Below are positions 12,137 to 24,152 of a DNA stretch of 64,000 bases, in pieces (positions within the stretch are counted from its first letter, which is position 1; each line of letters begins with the position of its first letter). The stretch comes from Gautieria morchelliformis. Lineage: Eukaryota; Basidiomycota; Agaricomycetes; Gomphales; Gomphaceae. A program made the position numbers and the translations under genes. The stretch spans positions 62,001-126,000 of the forward strand of contig WHVA01000319.1 of assembly GCA_015179125.1 (NCBI GenBank). The letters run 5' to 3'. Below the pieces are notes generated by a model. That model was not told the origin of the DNA and ran no database searches. It saw nothing but the letters and a program-made list of their open reading frames with translations.

Positions 12137-12270
12137 GGTGCAAGTCAAACGCCTCGGTAAGGTCAAATGCATCAGTAAGTCTAACACATCGGTAAGTCTA
12201 ACATATCAGTAAGGTCAAGTGCATTGGGGAAAATCAAAGCAATCAATTTGCATCAAGTAGATATCAGAAA

Positions 12271-15200
12271 TCAAGGAGCTCTAAGTAATACATCTTTATA
12301 TACAATGTTGGTTGTGTTCAAACCCTCCTCAAGCAAGACCTTCACTTTGTTCCAGCTTGTTCCCCTTGAAACACCAACATACAACTGACCATGTCCAAAC
12401 ACTGGATATCTCAGGTCCAGCCCAACTGTACCCAAAGACTGTCCCTGAGACTTGTTGATGGTCATTGCAAATGCCACACGCACTGGAAACTGTCTCCTCT
12501 GCAGCACAAATGGTAATTCCCCCTCTGATGGTGAAATGGTGATCCTGGGGATGAAAGCAGTATTTCCTGCACGTGGACCTGAGATGATCCTGACCTCCAA
12601 CACTCTATTCCTCATCCTCACCAACCGCAACCTTGTCCCATTGCATAGTCCTTGCTTCTTATCCAAATTGCGCAACATCATCAGAGGCACTCCAGGCTTG
12701 ACTTCCAAGTGAGCAGGAGGAAGACTGCCCATCTCTATGGAATTCAGATACTCAACAGGATACTGCTCTGCAAAGTCGGTTTCCTTGACAGAATCTGCAC
12801 AGTGGAAGACCTGAGCATCACCTGGAAACTGCCTCAACACCATGGAATTGATCTCATTGACCTCAATATTTCTGGGACAGAGGATGGCCCGCTCCAAGAA
12901 ATAATTGTCCTGGGCAGGGATTGCATTGCCAATGCCAGGGTATATTTCCTGGATCAGCTCTGCAATTCCAGGGCCACAAACCATGTGTTGAGGGAGTGAG
13001 AACGTATGATCTAGTGGGAGATCCTTTCCCTGACCCACATTCTGCAGCCATTCTGCAAACCTGGCTCTGTCAGGGTCATTTCTCACCCGCATGTTCTCTG
13101 TCAGATGGAGGACCTTGATCTTTGGCCACAGATATGACTTCTGAAGGGTAGCTCCCACGATATCCTCCTTGGAGCCTTTGGGGACAATTGGGAGAGTCTG
13201 CTGAAAGTCACCTCCAAAGGCAACCGTGATGCCACCAAAGGGTCTGTCAGGCTGGTCAAGGAAATCCCTCAGTGTCCTGTCAATGGCCTCTACGGCATGG
13301 CGATGCTGCATTGCAGCCTCATCCCAAATGATGAGCCTGGCCAGTCTCAGCATATCAGCCTGGTCAGAGTTCTTTTTGATGGAGGAGAGAGAGCCCTCAT
13401 GGACAGGAATTGGAATTCCAAGCATGCTGTGAGAGGTTGTCCCATTAGTGAGGATAAGTGCAGCCATTGCAGATGAGGCTACAGCAAGCACAATGAGACT
13501 CTCCGCTCTACAGGAGTGGATTAGGGTGTTCCATGTGAATGATTTCCCAGCGCCCCCTGATCCAGTGACAAAAAACATTTGTCCATTAGGTTTCCCCTGA
13601 GCATCTATGTCCAGTGCTGACCGTAATATCTGATCATGCGCAGACCTTTGCCCCTCATTCAGCTTGGGAACCTCCTCATCAGCCATCTGCCTCTCTTGAA
13701 CAGGGTCATAGTCCCTCTGCTCAGCTATGAACCTGTTTCCAATCAGGACCTCCCACTCGCCTACCACCCGAGGCATATCTTTAAAGCTGCTCAAGGACAT
13801 TCCATTACGCTGAAGGAGTTTATCCAAGAGAAAGAGGCCAAAATCATAGACCTGATCATCCTGTGGCTCTTGGATATTGTGTCTGGTTTGGAGCCGATGT
13901 CTGAGATCATCACATATGTGCTCCTTGAAGGCGTCCCATAGTCTGTCAGGTTGTGAGGGAATGCAATGGCCAAGGATGGTGGCAAAGAGATGTCTGAGCT
14001 GAGCGCCTGTTTTCATGCCACTGGCTTCCTGGAGACACAACCTCCACTCCTGATCATCCTCCAGAAGTCCCCTGGCAAGACAGGCCTCCTTGTAAGTAGC
14101 ACATTGTATGCCATCCACTGTCCTAAGCTCCTCAAAGGATCTGGCCCCCTTGACCACCGTGAGGAGAGTGCGCAAATAAAATCTCTCTCCTGATTTTGGG
14201 CTTGCAAAGTGAAGGCGTCCAATGCTATATCCCCTTTGACGTGGTGTCCATACCCTTTCCTCTTTTTTCCAGGTAAAATGCTCAGGAAAATCCACATAGA
14301 GCACATCGCGTGCATGAGGATAGGCAGCATTGGCCTCAAAGTAAGCCATGAGCGCTGTCTTTGACCCCTCCACCCTGTTCATGATGGTGAGTGGATCAGC
14401 ATCAGGATTGAAAATGACTGATTGCTGGTCTTTTTCATGGACTGGCAGTGCCATGACTGCAGGCACCTGGGTGTGGATTTCCCGCTCCAGCAACCTCCAA
14501 CAGGCCTCATGAGCACTGACATAGCGAGCGTCCAGGTACTTCTTTCTCTCATCGTGGTCGACACCAAACTCCATCGTGGTCCGATCGTGGCCCTTGTATA
14601 GATACTTGTGGATATACTTGACGCACCTCACACTGAAGGTGAATTCAAGGTTGATGTGACACCGGAGTTTGAGTAAGAGCAGAGGAGAGTATGGCACAAC
14701 CCATCTGTTGTCCAGCATGTCACCTCTGACATTGTGCAGCCTTCCATCATTGCGACGACGATATTTTGGATATCCATCTACATTCACAATGGTCTCCTCA
14801 CAGAATGGCTTTGGGAAGCCTTTCTTGCACTTGCCATTTTCCATGCAGGGTGCATTTGGATTCATTTGTCCACAGGGACCATGTGTCATCAGCTCACAGA
14901 CCAACTGGTAGAGGACAGGATGTGTCTCTGGATCAGGGAACTCTGCTGAAATCATAGAATCCACCTCATGTGGATGTTTGACCTTGGACTCCCTATCGAA
15001 CCAGCTAAGCAGGTGCATGTGTGGGAGCCCCCTCTTCTGGAATTCAATAGTGTGAACGCGAGCGACGGTTTCTCCAAAGATCTTGTCCTTGACGATCAAG
15101 TCAATGAGGTATTTCTTTTTGAGGTGAAACACCCGCGACACCAGGTCAGGTCTGTCCTGAGCAGTTTGTCCAGGGAGCAACTCGGCCACTATCTCATCCC

Positions 15201-17324
15201 ACTTTGGATTGGCAGTCATGGTAATAAATAAATCAGGGGGACCCTTCTTTGTTGCAATGGCCAGGGAGTTCTGGCAGTTTTGATTCATGTCCCGTGTACT
15301 TCCTTGAAATGTCGCAGGCAGAATGACTTTTATGCCCAAGCTGTTTGCATCTCCAATGTCATTGTCCAAGCCTCCATATGAATCTACCATCTGGTTATAC
15401 TGCTCAGCACGCAGAGTGTGTTGATTGGCCCTGATCCACCTCAGTCTGCTTTGCTCTGCAGCAGCCCAGGAGTCTACAATGTACTGCTGGAACAATTTAC
15501 CACCACGCAGGAGTGTTGTAGGTTCTCTCGCTCTCTGGAACAGACGATACGCATGGTACTGTATTTGGGTGACCTGTGTCCGTCTGTTTTGATTGGGATT
15601 GGCCTGCCGAGCACGCTCTGGCTCATGATAAGGAATACCTGGTTCCCATCCCAACTCTCCCTTGGGAAAGAGCAAGACATAGTGCAGCGAGGCATAGTTT
15701 GCATTGGTATCCAATACCCTTCTGAAAGGTCCACCTCTGAGCTGGACAATAATATCCCTAGGTCCAGGGTCGATGCCATCTCCAGGAAGAACGACTGCAA
15801 TCTCATCTGCAGTTGGGACATTATATCTCCTAGGATCCCTGTGTGCCCTGTACGTGAGCCTTGCCTGGATGTCACCATTCTGTTCTTGAGCTCTGAGCCT
15901 CTCAGCTGCTTGTTTATATGTGCGCACATGAGGATTGCATAGCAGGAGCATTTCCTGCAAGTCTCCCATGATAGTTGGAGACAGACGCTCATTACGATTT
16001 TTTCTCTTTGCCAAAGCCAGTGCAGGATCATATATGTAAAGCTGGGCATACTTTGGATCGTCTTCATTGTCAGGGAGGAGAGAGCCATGGAGATGATACA
16101 GTTCACCCTGTAGCTTGAGCACATATGGACCACGACCCTCCCGAAGCAAATCTTGGTCAAAGTCGGCCCCCACAGAAATGAATGCAAACGCAGCATTATA
16201 CTGCCTGATATTCTGGTGAAATCCTTTTGCCTCAGGGTCCTGGCCTTCTAAGAGCTGTTTCAATGGCTGAGGGGGCTCTGGCAGGTCTTCCAGCTGCACC
16301 TTTCCTTCCATACAGCAATCACCAAATCTGGGCCGCACATTTGAGGATTTCTGCAGACGTTCTGCCCTCCAGTGTAATGCTCCACAGTCAGGGCAGGGAA
16401 TAACCATGGGACCCAAATCATGACGCTGCACATCTGCCTCAATTATTCTAGAGCGACCCAGTGGAAGAGGAGGAGGAGGTCGCTGAGGACGCTGCCGAGG
16501 TACAGGGAGCGGCTGAGGAGGTGCAGGGAGCGGCTGAGGAGGTGCAGGGAGCAGCTGAGGAGGTGCAGGGAGCGGCTGAGGAGGTGCAGGGGGCGGCTGA
16601 GGAGGTGCAGGGAGTGGCTGCGGAGGCTGCAGAGGTGCAGGGAGCAGCTGAGGAGGTGCAGGGAGTCGCTGAAGAGGCCGCAAAAGCGCAGGGAGTAGCG
16701 GCGGCATTGGTCTTATTGCATTGGCCTGAGCACGCAATGCTGCCACTCCTGCAGAACCTACTACAGGAGGATTAGCTGCCTGTCTACCCCTTCCCAATTG
16801 CTGCAATATAGCAGACTGCTCAGCAGCCTGAGCACGCAACTGTGCAATTCCTGCAGAACCAACCACAGGAAGATTGGGAGGTGGCTGTATTGGCTCCTGC
16901 CTGTATCTTCTCAAGGGCTGTGCTGGCTCAGCAGCCTGAGCACGCAACTGTGCAATTCCTGCAGAACCAACCACAGGAAGATTAGGAGGTGGCTGTATCG
17001 GCTCCTGCCTGTATCTTCTCAAGGGCTGTGCTGCTGGGATTGCTGCTAACTGAGCACGAAGGGCTGCCACCTGCTGTCCAGGACTGGGATCAGGAGGACG
17101 TAATGGCTCTGCAGCAGGTTGTTGAAAAGGATCAGCCACATTGCTTCTAGGAGGAGGGTGAGGGATGGCAAAAGGAGGTGGTGGAGGGGGTGGCTGGTTC
17201 CGAGCTCTGGCAGCTGCCACAGCAAGGGCGACCTCATACGACCCTCCTGCTCCTCCCTCGCCCTTTCACGCTCCTGCTGACGATTTCTCTCTGGAGTAGA
17301 AGGATCCCTGAGAAATGCAGGCAT
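12271..17324 (-). CDS. Helitron Rep-PIF1 helicase (RepHel)
   Basis: This is the transposase of the Helitron. The long frame runs from 17220 to 12271 (about 1650 residues), within the usual size for fungal RepHel. In order it has: a proline-rich N-terminus with repeats (residues 1-270), a CPDC...CC zinc-finger-like segment (about 273-310), the Helitron N-terminal domain, the rolling-circle HUH motif GLPHMHLL (about 731-738), the catalytic tyrosine motif YIHKYLYKGH (about 867-876), Walker A GSGGAGKS (about 1220), Walker B LIIWDEAA, GGDFQQTLP, and the C-terminal helicase motif TINKSQGQSL. The long frame has no ATG near its start. A good ATG (17324, MPAFLRDPS) lies in another frame and overlaps it, so a single-base frameshift near 17235 is likely. 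Otherwise the gene looks whole. Confidence 0.85.
16490..16690 (-). repeat. 21-bp minisatellite inside the Helitron gene
   Basis: Tandem copies of a 21-bp unit (ggaggtgcagggagcggctga and variants) that encode PPQPLPAPP-type repeats in the N-terminal linker of the helicase. The units vary slightly in the middle. Length changes here keep the frame. Confidence 0.8.
16795..17035 (-). repeat. Direct duplication, about 120 bp, in the Helitron gene
   Basis: Two nearly identical units encode LRRYRQEPIQPPP followed by NLPVVGSAGIAQLRAQAAE in the N-terminal region. A third, diverged VGSAGVAALRAQ unit follows. The near identity points to recent duplication. Confidence 0.8.
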
Positions 17325-18393
17325 AAGCTTAGAGGAACAATCAAGCTACCCCACTTCAACTTACATTTGCAAGCAGATGCTGCTGTTGTTAATTTTTCTT
17401 GGGCAAAGTCAGGGGAATTTATTAATTTCTAATTAAATCAATGTCAGACAGCTCACACCAGACCACAGAGAAATACATACATACCAAGGAAGGGACAGGG
17501 AGTCTGTTTGTTAGGCAAAGTCAGGGAATTTATTTATTTCTATTTAAAAAAATAAAATAAAAAAATGTCAGATGGCTCACACCAGACCACAGAGAAATAT
17601 ATGTACCAAGGAAGGGATGGGAAATTTTTTTGATGAAAATATCCAAGTCTTCTTCGGCTATCCAACTGGAATAATTCCAGTAAAAGGTCCTGGTCCTGGT
17701 CCTGGTCCTGGTCCTGGGGAGATGTCTTCTTCAGCCACCAGTAGTGCAAGTCAACACTGAAAGAACTGCAATGCAATTGTGGCTCCCTCTAAGGCAGCCT
17801 GGGATGACTACCTGGCTCCTTAGCAGAGAAAAAGCTGCCCCACTGAAGAGGTCAACCCCAATAGTTCACTGCAGAGATCTCCCTGGGAAGAGATCTTTTG
17901 TGTACTACACTATATAGGCTATCTATTAATTCACTCTCACGCAATTTTTATTCTATCTAGTAGTGGGCAGAGAGGAGAGGAGAGGAGGGTGGTGGTGGAG
18001 TGTGCAAAGCGGCTGGCTGCGCAGCGATCTGCCAGCGCAGCGCTGCTTTGAGCGCCTGAGCCGGCAGACCGGCCTAAACCGCTCGCGGCTGCGCCGCTCG
18101 CACGCTCCAGAACGCTGCGCAGCACTGGAGCCGGAAGAGTGGCGCAAACCGCTGGTGGGGCTCGCGGCTGCGCCACTCGCGCGCTCCGCTGACAAACTAA
18201 TGACCAAGCATTGGTCAGCATTGGTCAGCGCGCCCACAACCTCCCACCGTGCTGCTTTCACCTATAGGAATGCTGACAATAACTTGTGAGTTGTGTCACG
18301 AGACATATCTGAATTTCCACTGAGCTGGTTGCAGGCATTCAGCTGTGACCGTAAACTTTGAATTACAAGATTGGCCTGGTCTCGTGTGCTTCC

Positions 18394-18887
18394 TGTAAGG
18401 GCAACCCTGGCTGGTTGTGGAGATCGCACTACCACACAACTGACTGACAAGGGCAAATCCAAAGTATGTATAAATTAATAGAGTATACAAGAGAGGGGAT
18501 TCTCACCTGACAAGGGGAAATCCAAAGAGAAAGGTCTAAGGACCCCCAATGTCAGCGAGCCCGTATTATACTACGCTGCGCAGCCAGGGACAACACTTGG
18601 CACCTGCCATCAACCCTGCATCCCCCTGACCTCCCTGCCCCTTGATGGACCCTTGATGCCACCTATTATGCGAGTCGCTTGATTTCCGACACTGTTCCAA
18701 GAGTGGAAGTCGAAAATTGGAGTGGAACTGGCAAAGCGAACAGAACTAGTGGAAGTTCTCCCAGAAGTGGAATCATTTCCGAAAGCGGAGGCGGAGATGG
18801 AATCGGAAGCGGAAGCGGAGTCGGAAATGGAATCGGAACTGGGTGTGGTGTCGGAACTGGAAATGGAAAACAGGGTGTCCCCTGACA
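18394..18887 (+). repeat. LTR3 solo LTR with CTTCC target duplication
   Basis: A 494-bp unit, TGTAAGGGCAACCC to CCCTGACA, flanked on both sides by CTTCC. The last 150 bp are an imperfect GGAA/GGAGTCGGAA-type purine repeat. Related copies lie at 49490-49976, 57210-57692 and 63857-64000. No internal coding region is attached. Confidence 0.85.
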
Positions 18888-20860
18888 CTTCCATCTCATG
18901 TTGTGGCATATTCTGCACTTATCTCTCACAAGTGGTTCATGAGATGCCGTCACCTTCAAGACCCTCCACTGTTGTTATTGTCTTGGCTCCTTTTGCAGCT
19001 CACCCCTAGGGCTGCTTCAATACCCTGATATGGATTCCAGAAGAAATTTTTGTTTTGTACATTGTGTCTCTCCTCTCCAGTGTGCCGTTCTACTAGATAA
19101 GGAAGGAAGGAATATCTGGCTACCTGCATCAGAAATGGTCATTTTATCCTCAATAGTATTTATCACATTGCCTTGCTTTGTACCCTCTTGTTTACTTTTG
19201 GACACACTCTTCTGGTATGTATGCTCACAGATTCAGCCTTCTCCTGGGTATCGCCACGCTTTCTGCTAGCCCGACAGCTCATGAATGTGCATGTGGTGAG
19301 CGAGAGGACCTCAAACTCGACCCCCACGCAGGTCATGGCCATTCACATGGTGATCAGCTGCTGCTTGGCTATGTGCAGTATCCATGGCAGTCTTACCAGA
19401 CCCATGTCACATACCCAGGAGATGAAGAAGGTCTGCAGCATCCTAGGATCAAGGCCGTTTGCTGATGTCTCACACAGTAACCGCTGACTCTGTGTTCAGC
19501 GGGATCACTACACCAGCTGATGTTTGTTTATAACAAGAGGGTAGCGGAACCCATGTCAGGGTGAGTGGCTCATTATATGGAAAGTCGTTATGCATGTCTC
19601 TACCCCTGAATTCCTGGCTAATGATTCAGGATATGGGTGCGTTTTATACTCCCCTTTTGTCATGTCTAGCTCTGATAATTAGTTTTATTTAGAGCACCTG
19701 CTCATGTGTATGCTGGTACATAGCCCATACATAGCCCACTTCCCTGTCTTTTTCGGTGTCTTCACCCACAATTCTAAGTCCCAAAGCAAGGAGTTTGAGT
19801 TTCGTCAGGAACTTCTTGGTGAAGGGTCCCAAGATTCAGCCTTGGAAGGAACAAGCTGCTGTTAGAGGCGTGTGCACGCACAGTTTCAACTGCTTCTCCT
19901 CAGTGTTATGCTTGCCAACAAGTGGCTTGATGACAACACGTTTTCTAACAAGACATGGTGTGTTATTTTGCCTTGCCTATAGTCTAGTCTAGTATGTTTG
20001 AACACATCAATAGGCATCAAGTATCTGGCGTTCCCATGTGTGCACTGAACAGATGGTCTTTTCCATGACATGCCGATGCTTCCCCAGGCATGGGAACAGT
20101 GGCTCGGTCACCTGCAGATATACCATCGTCCCTGCCCCTGCATCTCCCGCTGCCCTGGCTGTGGCTGCTCCTGTCTTTAATGATTCCTACTTGCCCATTA
20201 GCACATTCCTGCCAGTGGTGCAGTGGGGACGATAAGCCCGACAATCTTATCTTACAAACCAACAGGGCTATGGGGCACCTACAGGGATGAGGAGGGTTAG
20301 ACATAATGTCAGAGACCTCTGTGCCACATTGGTCGACATCGTGGTTCTAGAACTAGATCCAGCTCCCCAGCTCCCCACTTGCCAGCGTACATGTGCATCC
20401 GACACCTCAAGGATAAATAGCTAGAGCTCACTATACAACAGCACTTCCAACCTTGCACAAGCTTCTGGCATCTATGAACCATGTTGCAGGGCATGCGGTT
20501 CACGCACCTCGCAAACATTGGACCTAGAACAGGTAGCCACACAGCATTTCGTTTTGATGATCAAGGGCACCTTTTAGTCGCCTTGTGACAGTTGTAGTCA
20601 TTGAGCCAGTTGATAAGAGTGCATATGTTAACTCACTTGTGTGCGAAATTGAGTGCTGTGCGTGTTGTGATATACACAACTATATTATTTAAATCATCCA
20701 TATATATACAGAAACTAATAAAATAAACAAAAGAAGAATTTATCAAAGAATAGGAACGACACTCATGACATCACAGACATCGATACGCGCAAGCGGCACA
20801 TGACATCACGATCACGTAGCTATCTTATCTACCAATTAGATACGATACAGGAACGAAGGC
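18888..20860. other. Low-copy stretch, no recognised gene
   Basis: I find no match to the repeat families of this window and no protein family I recognise. Short open segments exist on the minus strand (19500-19180 and 20542-20309) with coding-like composition, among them LDPRMLQTFFISW and VLGPMFARCVNRMPC. They are too short and interrupted to name. They could be exons of a decayed host gene or transposase. Confidence 0.3.
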
Positions 20861-20880
20861 ATCGGCCACATGTGGCCGAT
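20861..20880. other. Perfect 20-bp palindrome
   Basis: The sequence ATCGGCCACATGTGGCCGAT equals its own reverse complement. It stands alone in low-copy DNA. It may be a chance palindrome, a binding site for a dimeric protein or the trace of a small element. Confidence 0.6.
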
Positions 20881-22083
20881 CAGAGACAGCGCGCCTGTTG
20901 GCAGATGGCATTGGCCATGATGTCAACAGGCGGCAGGTCACAGGCACCGAGGAGGTGCAGGCACCAAATGCCGCAGAGGTATATAGACTGCACAGGAGCA
21001 TCGGATGTTATGGAATGACGATAGAACATCATTCCAAGCATGTATGCTCGATCAGCGGCCCCATCACCAAGCGCAGCATTTATGCTGCACAAGAGAAACT
21101 TAATTTCCATTTTCTATTGAGCTCCATGACATGACCGGCTGATTACTAGCTTAACATCATGTAGACGGAGCTTTGTATAGGCGGATGCTCACAACTTTTT
21201 ATTACCTGTAGCTTCACCCATTTTATTCTCAAATTATAGAAAAGAAGAGGACGAAAGTACATGCCAATCTTATTGTTGGGATATAAATAAATTTTCTTTT
21301 GTCCCTCCCCGAACGGCGCTCCACCGACGAGAATGCCTCTTCTTATTTTTACGCCTCTTCTTATTTTTTCTACCCACTTTTAATATACACTATATCATTA
21401 TAACTATTTATATATATTACAAATATCTACACAACTACTATTACTCCATATGGTAGTCTAATACTCTCTCATTATAACTAGTCATACTAATACTCCTACT
21501 CATATCTGTTACAAGTATCTCTCCACGTATCTGTTACTCTATCTTGTAGTCTAATACTCTCTCATATGTATATATATCTTCGAGATGTTTAAATATATAC
21601 AGAATCATCTAATAACATCTATTATTCTCCTTATAAATACTACTATATATTCCTATATGCTGTTATTAATACTCTTATAGTATATATTATATACTCATAT
21701 ATGCTGTATTACATAACCATTATGATTATCCTCCCTAAACTATCTCAAAAGCAAAGCCTTTTGAGACAGCTGTTCTCTAGATCAAACCCATTTCTCCATC
21801 GACACGGTCACGTGACCACCAGCCATAGCCATCCACGCATAGCTTCAAGGCTCTTTGGTTCGTATGTGGCGCTTGAGACCGAAACAAATTCATCACATTC
21901 ACATGCAAATATTTAAAACCAGATATCATCAGGTGAAAATCAAAGCGGTGTCTTGTGAAACGTGAAGATCTACGCACCTGTACGCGGTGGTAAACATTTC
22001 ATTTTGTTGAAATCACGGCTCCGGCTGGTGGAAGGTAAACACCATGAGTACAAATTTGACCAGTAGTTCTCGACCCCACCTCC
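20881..22083. other. Non-coding, AT-rich stretch
   Basis: No supported gene. The part 21340-21760 is strongly AT-rich, with short imperfect repeats, for instance tagtctaatactctctcat at about 21455 and 21548. It resembles degenerated simple sequence more than coding DNA. Confidence 0.5.
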
Positions 22084-22890
22084 TCACAGACCAATTAATA
22101 GTCGTACATTGGCGGTAATCCAGCGAAATTCTTCAGGTGTCCGCTTGATGGGTGAGACAAGTAACAGCCCAATCTGTTCTAGTTGCAGCTCAACACATAC
22201 TAAGACCATATTTACCTCATCCATGCTATCATCTAATTTTCTCCTAGTAACTTCAGCCTGCGTGCAGGCCTTCGCTTCCCCATGCCCGAACCCGCCAAGT
22301 TTCTCCAGGCCCATGATGGTCAGCGTAAAATAGTCATATGGGGAACCCCAAGCAAGCACAGGAATACTTCTTCTAGTCACATATCTAATATGTTGTAAAA
22401 TGGGAAGAAGGAAAAACTAAAATGTCAATCATGGTCATGGCAATATGAAAGCACTTACGTCAAGAACCACAGCTGTTGGTTTCCGAATTGCCTAGAAGGT
22501 ATGGTTGGTCTCGAGACACTGGACAGATTTAGAGTTTACCAGCTTGTCATAATAATCCGGAAACTCTTGTACAATCATCAGCACCAATGCAGCAAGGTTC
22601 CCGCTTGTACATATTGATGAGTCTAGGGAAAGTTCTAAGTCAAATCATACAAGAGGATTTCAGGTTCGAGTACCTTATATTGGCCTCAGCCCTGAAGTCT
22701 GCCTCGCCACCTGAGAAGTATCTACTTATCTCGAGTTCCATTCGTTGACCATATCCTCCCACTCTCAGCAGAGTGACAGCAACATTGGAGCGCTCCTTTA
22801 CAACCTTGGCTGCAAGTGCGCAGAACGGCCTGAGGTGTCCTAAAGCAGCAGATATAAGATTAACTGGTCCTCTACCTGCCAAAGCTTAAC
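22084..22890 (-). pseudogene. UDP-glycosyltransferase (GT1) fragment
   Basis: Minus-strand exons resemble fungal family-1 UDP-glycosyltransferases, which transfer sugar from a nucleotide sugar to lipids or small molecules. Exon 1 (about 22880-22674) carries GHLRPFCALAAKVVKERSNV, typical of the N-terminal acceptor domain. Exon 2 (22622-22459) includes FPDYYDKLVNS and ends in KPTAVVLD. After a 74-bp GTAAGT...TTAG intron (22458-22385), exon 3 (22384-22216) reads LTIMGLEKLGGFGHGEA. The frame does not carry cleanly from exon 1 to exon 2, and the sugar-donor (C-terminal) half with its HCG motif is not seen, so I call it a pseudogene fragment. Assignment rests on pattern memory only. Confidence 0.5.
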
Positions 22891-23129
22891 GTGAACCTTC
22901 TGTCAGTCGGATGAATGACCACTGCCAATGTCGATGTTATTTTTAGCATGGAAAGGTTGTGTAATAGTAACAATCCTTTCGCTGGCGAAGGTAAGATAGC
23001 AGCCATCCAAACTCAGCTACGCTTACCTGCCCATTATCCCTAGTTAACCCTATTACATAAGCGGCCAAAATCGATAGTTCAGATTTGGGGTTTAGGTATT
23101 TAATTGTAATTATAATAGTTCTACACTGT
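22891..23129. other. Short intergenic spacer
   Basis: No gene or repeat is seen, apart from a short ctttcgctggcgaagg stretch that resembles the palindromic segment found inside LTR1. Confidence 0.4.
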
Positions 23130-23945
23130 GCTGGCATTGTAGGCTTGTTCCAGTGATTTGAGAATACTCTCTGGGATGACCCGATGCACCCTGTACTTTT
23201 TATTCACCCAGGCAGCCTTCTCACCATCCAGTCCCTTTCAGTAAACATCCATAAAACATGCAGAACGATTGGCAAACCTGTGGTTGTTAAAATAAGTACA
23301 GAGAAAGTAGTAAATGTATATCTCACCTGCATATCTGGAGCATGGTCACTGAATCAAGGCATTCTTTAACATTATGCTCCATCTCCTCAATACTTTTTGT
23401 TGGTGGTAGCATATGGTAGGAGTACTTAGCCCGGCCCCAGCATTGTTCAATAAAATTCAGTTCACAGTGGAACTTCAGATAAAAAAAATGCAATGTGGCC
23501 GTGAGCTTCCACAAGCTCAAACAGTGCTGGTTTCTGGTTCTGGAAATCTGGCTGATTGAAAAGAATCTGATGGCAGCAACAGGCCCCTTTGGATTAGCAC
23601 ATTTAAAACCTTTACACTCGGCACGAAGGTTAGCCTCTTCTTTGAAACCATGCTCTGAAATAATCACACAGATACCCATGAACCATCCAGGCATTGTCGG
23701 ATGGTCCTCTGGATAATAAAAAACGTGCTGTTTGCCATTGGGAAGCTTGCCAGGTCACATTTTACACTTTCCATGCCTCCCATTCCTGATCTTGGCATTC
23801 TTTGGTATGTGATGTGCCGAAAGGGCATCATCTGCTCATTTTTGATGGCCTGGTGCATTGTCAAATCCAAATGCAGCAATCGCAGTGCCACCAAAGTTGT
23901 CTTCATGAAGTTCAATGGCAAGTTCAGTTTGTAGGCAGAGATCTG
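23130..23945 (-). pseudogene. DDE-superfamily transposase, N-terminally truncated
   Basis: This resembles a DDE transposase often seen in mushroom genomes. On the minus strand one finds MGGMESVKCDLASFPNGKQ, then YYPEDHPTMPGWFMG, AECKGFKC, and KFHCELNFIEQCWG, the last being the usual context of the third catalytic acid. After a 49-bp GTGAGA...CACAG intron (23326-23278) the C-terminal exon reads RFANRSACFMD and HRVIPESILKSLEQAY. The frame changes between the first and second block (near 23690) and a stop lies in the C-terminal exon, so the gene is dead. The N-terminal half is lost where an LTR1 fragment joins at 23946. Terminal repeats of the transposon were not found. Confidence 0.7.
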
Positions 23946-24152
23946 CACCTTGTACGTTACATCGTCAAGTATCACAGGCTATTTCGCTACAACTTTAGAT
24001 AGGGTGAACTCCGTTCGGGTAGCGCTCTTACCTTCTAAACCTTTCTTGGCTTGACCTTGTTTGCTGAACTACACACTTCATTGCACAAGTCGTTCGGGAA
24101 TTTGCTGTGTTCACAAATACATGATATTAACACCTAAAACCCAACCTTGACA
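23946..24152 (+). repeat. LTR1 fragment, 3' end only
   Basis: The last 207 bp of LTR1, ending CCTTGACA. It connects the broken transposase to Gypsy-A gag sequence. It is more diverged than the other LTR1 copies, so it is likely older. Confidence 0.75.

Larger units (their letters stand above)
12109..18269 (-). mobile_element. Autonomous-type Helitron, nearly complete
   Basis: A minus-strand Helitron of about 6.16 kb. The 3' terminus at 12109-12112 is CTAG followed by T, with a GC-rich 17-nt hairpin (12120-12136) eight bases upstream: the classical end. The 5' end is placed at TC near 18269, because the region 18150-18269 is repeated at the 5' end of the neighbouring short Helitron. Inside are the Rep-helicase gene, a roughly 110-bp tandem duplication (17404-17612) and a GGTCCT microsatellite (about 17687-17722). 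Helitrons move by rolling-circle replication and leave no target duplication. Confidence 0.8.

Noticed and set aside
16420-16775. Plus-strand frames rich in Arg/Cys or Glu/Val opposite the Helitron gene
   Set aside because: By-products of the 21-bp minisatellite that encodes the proline-rich linker.
21340-21760. Mitochondrial DNA insertion in the AT-rich stretch
   Set aside because: No mitochondrial gene or tRNA is visible; AT-richness alone is not enough.
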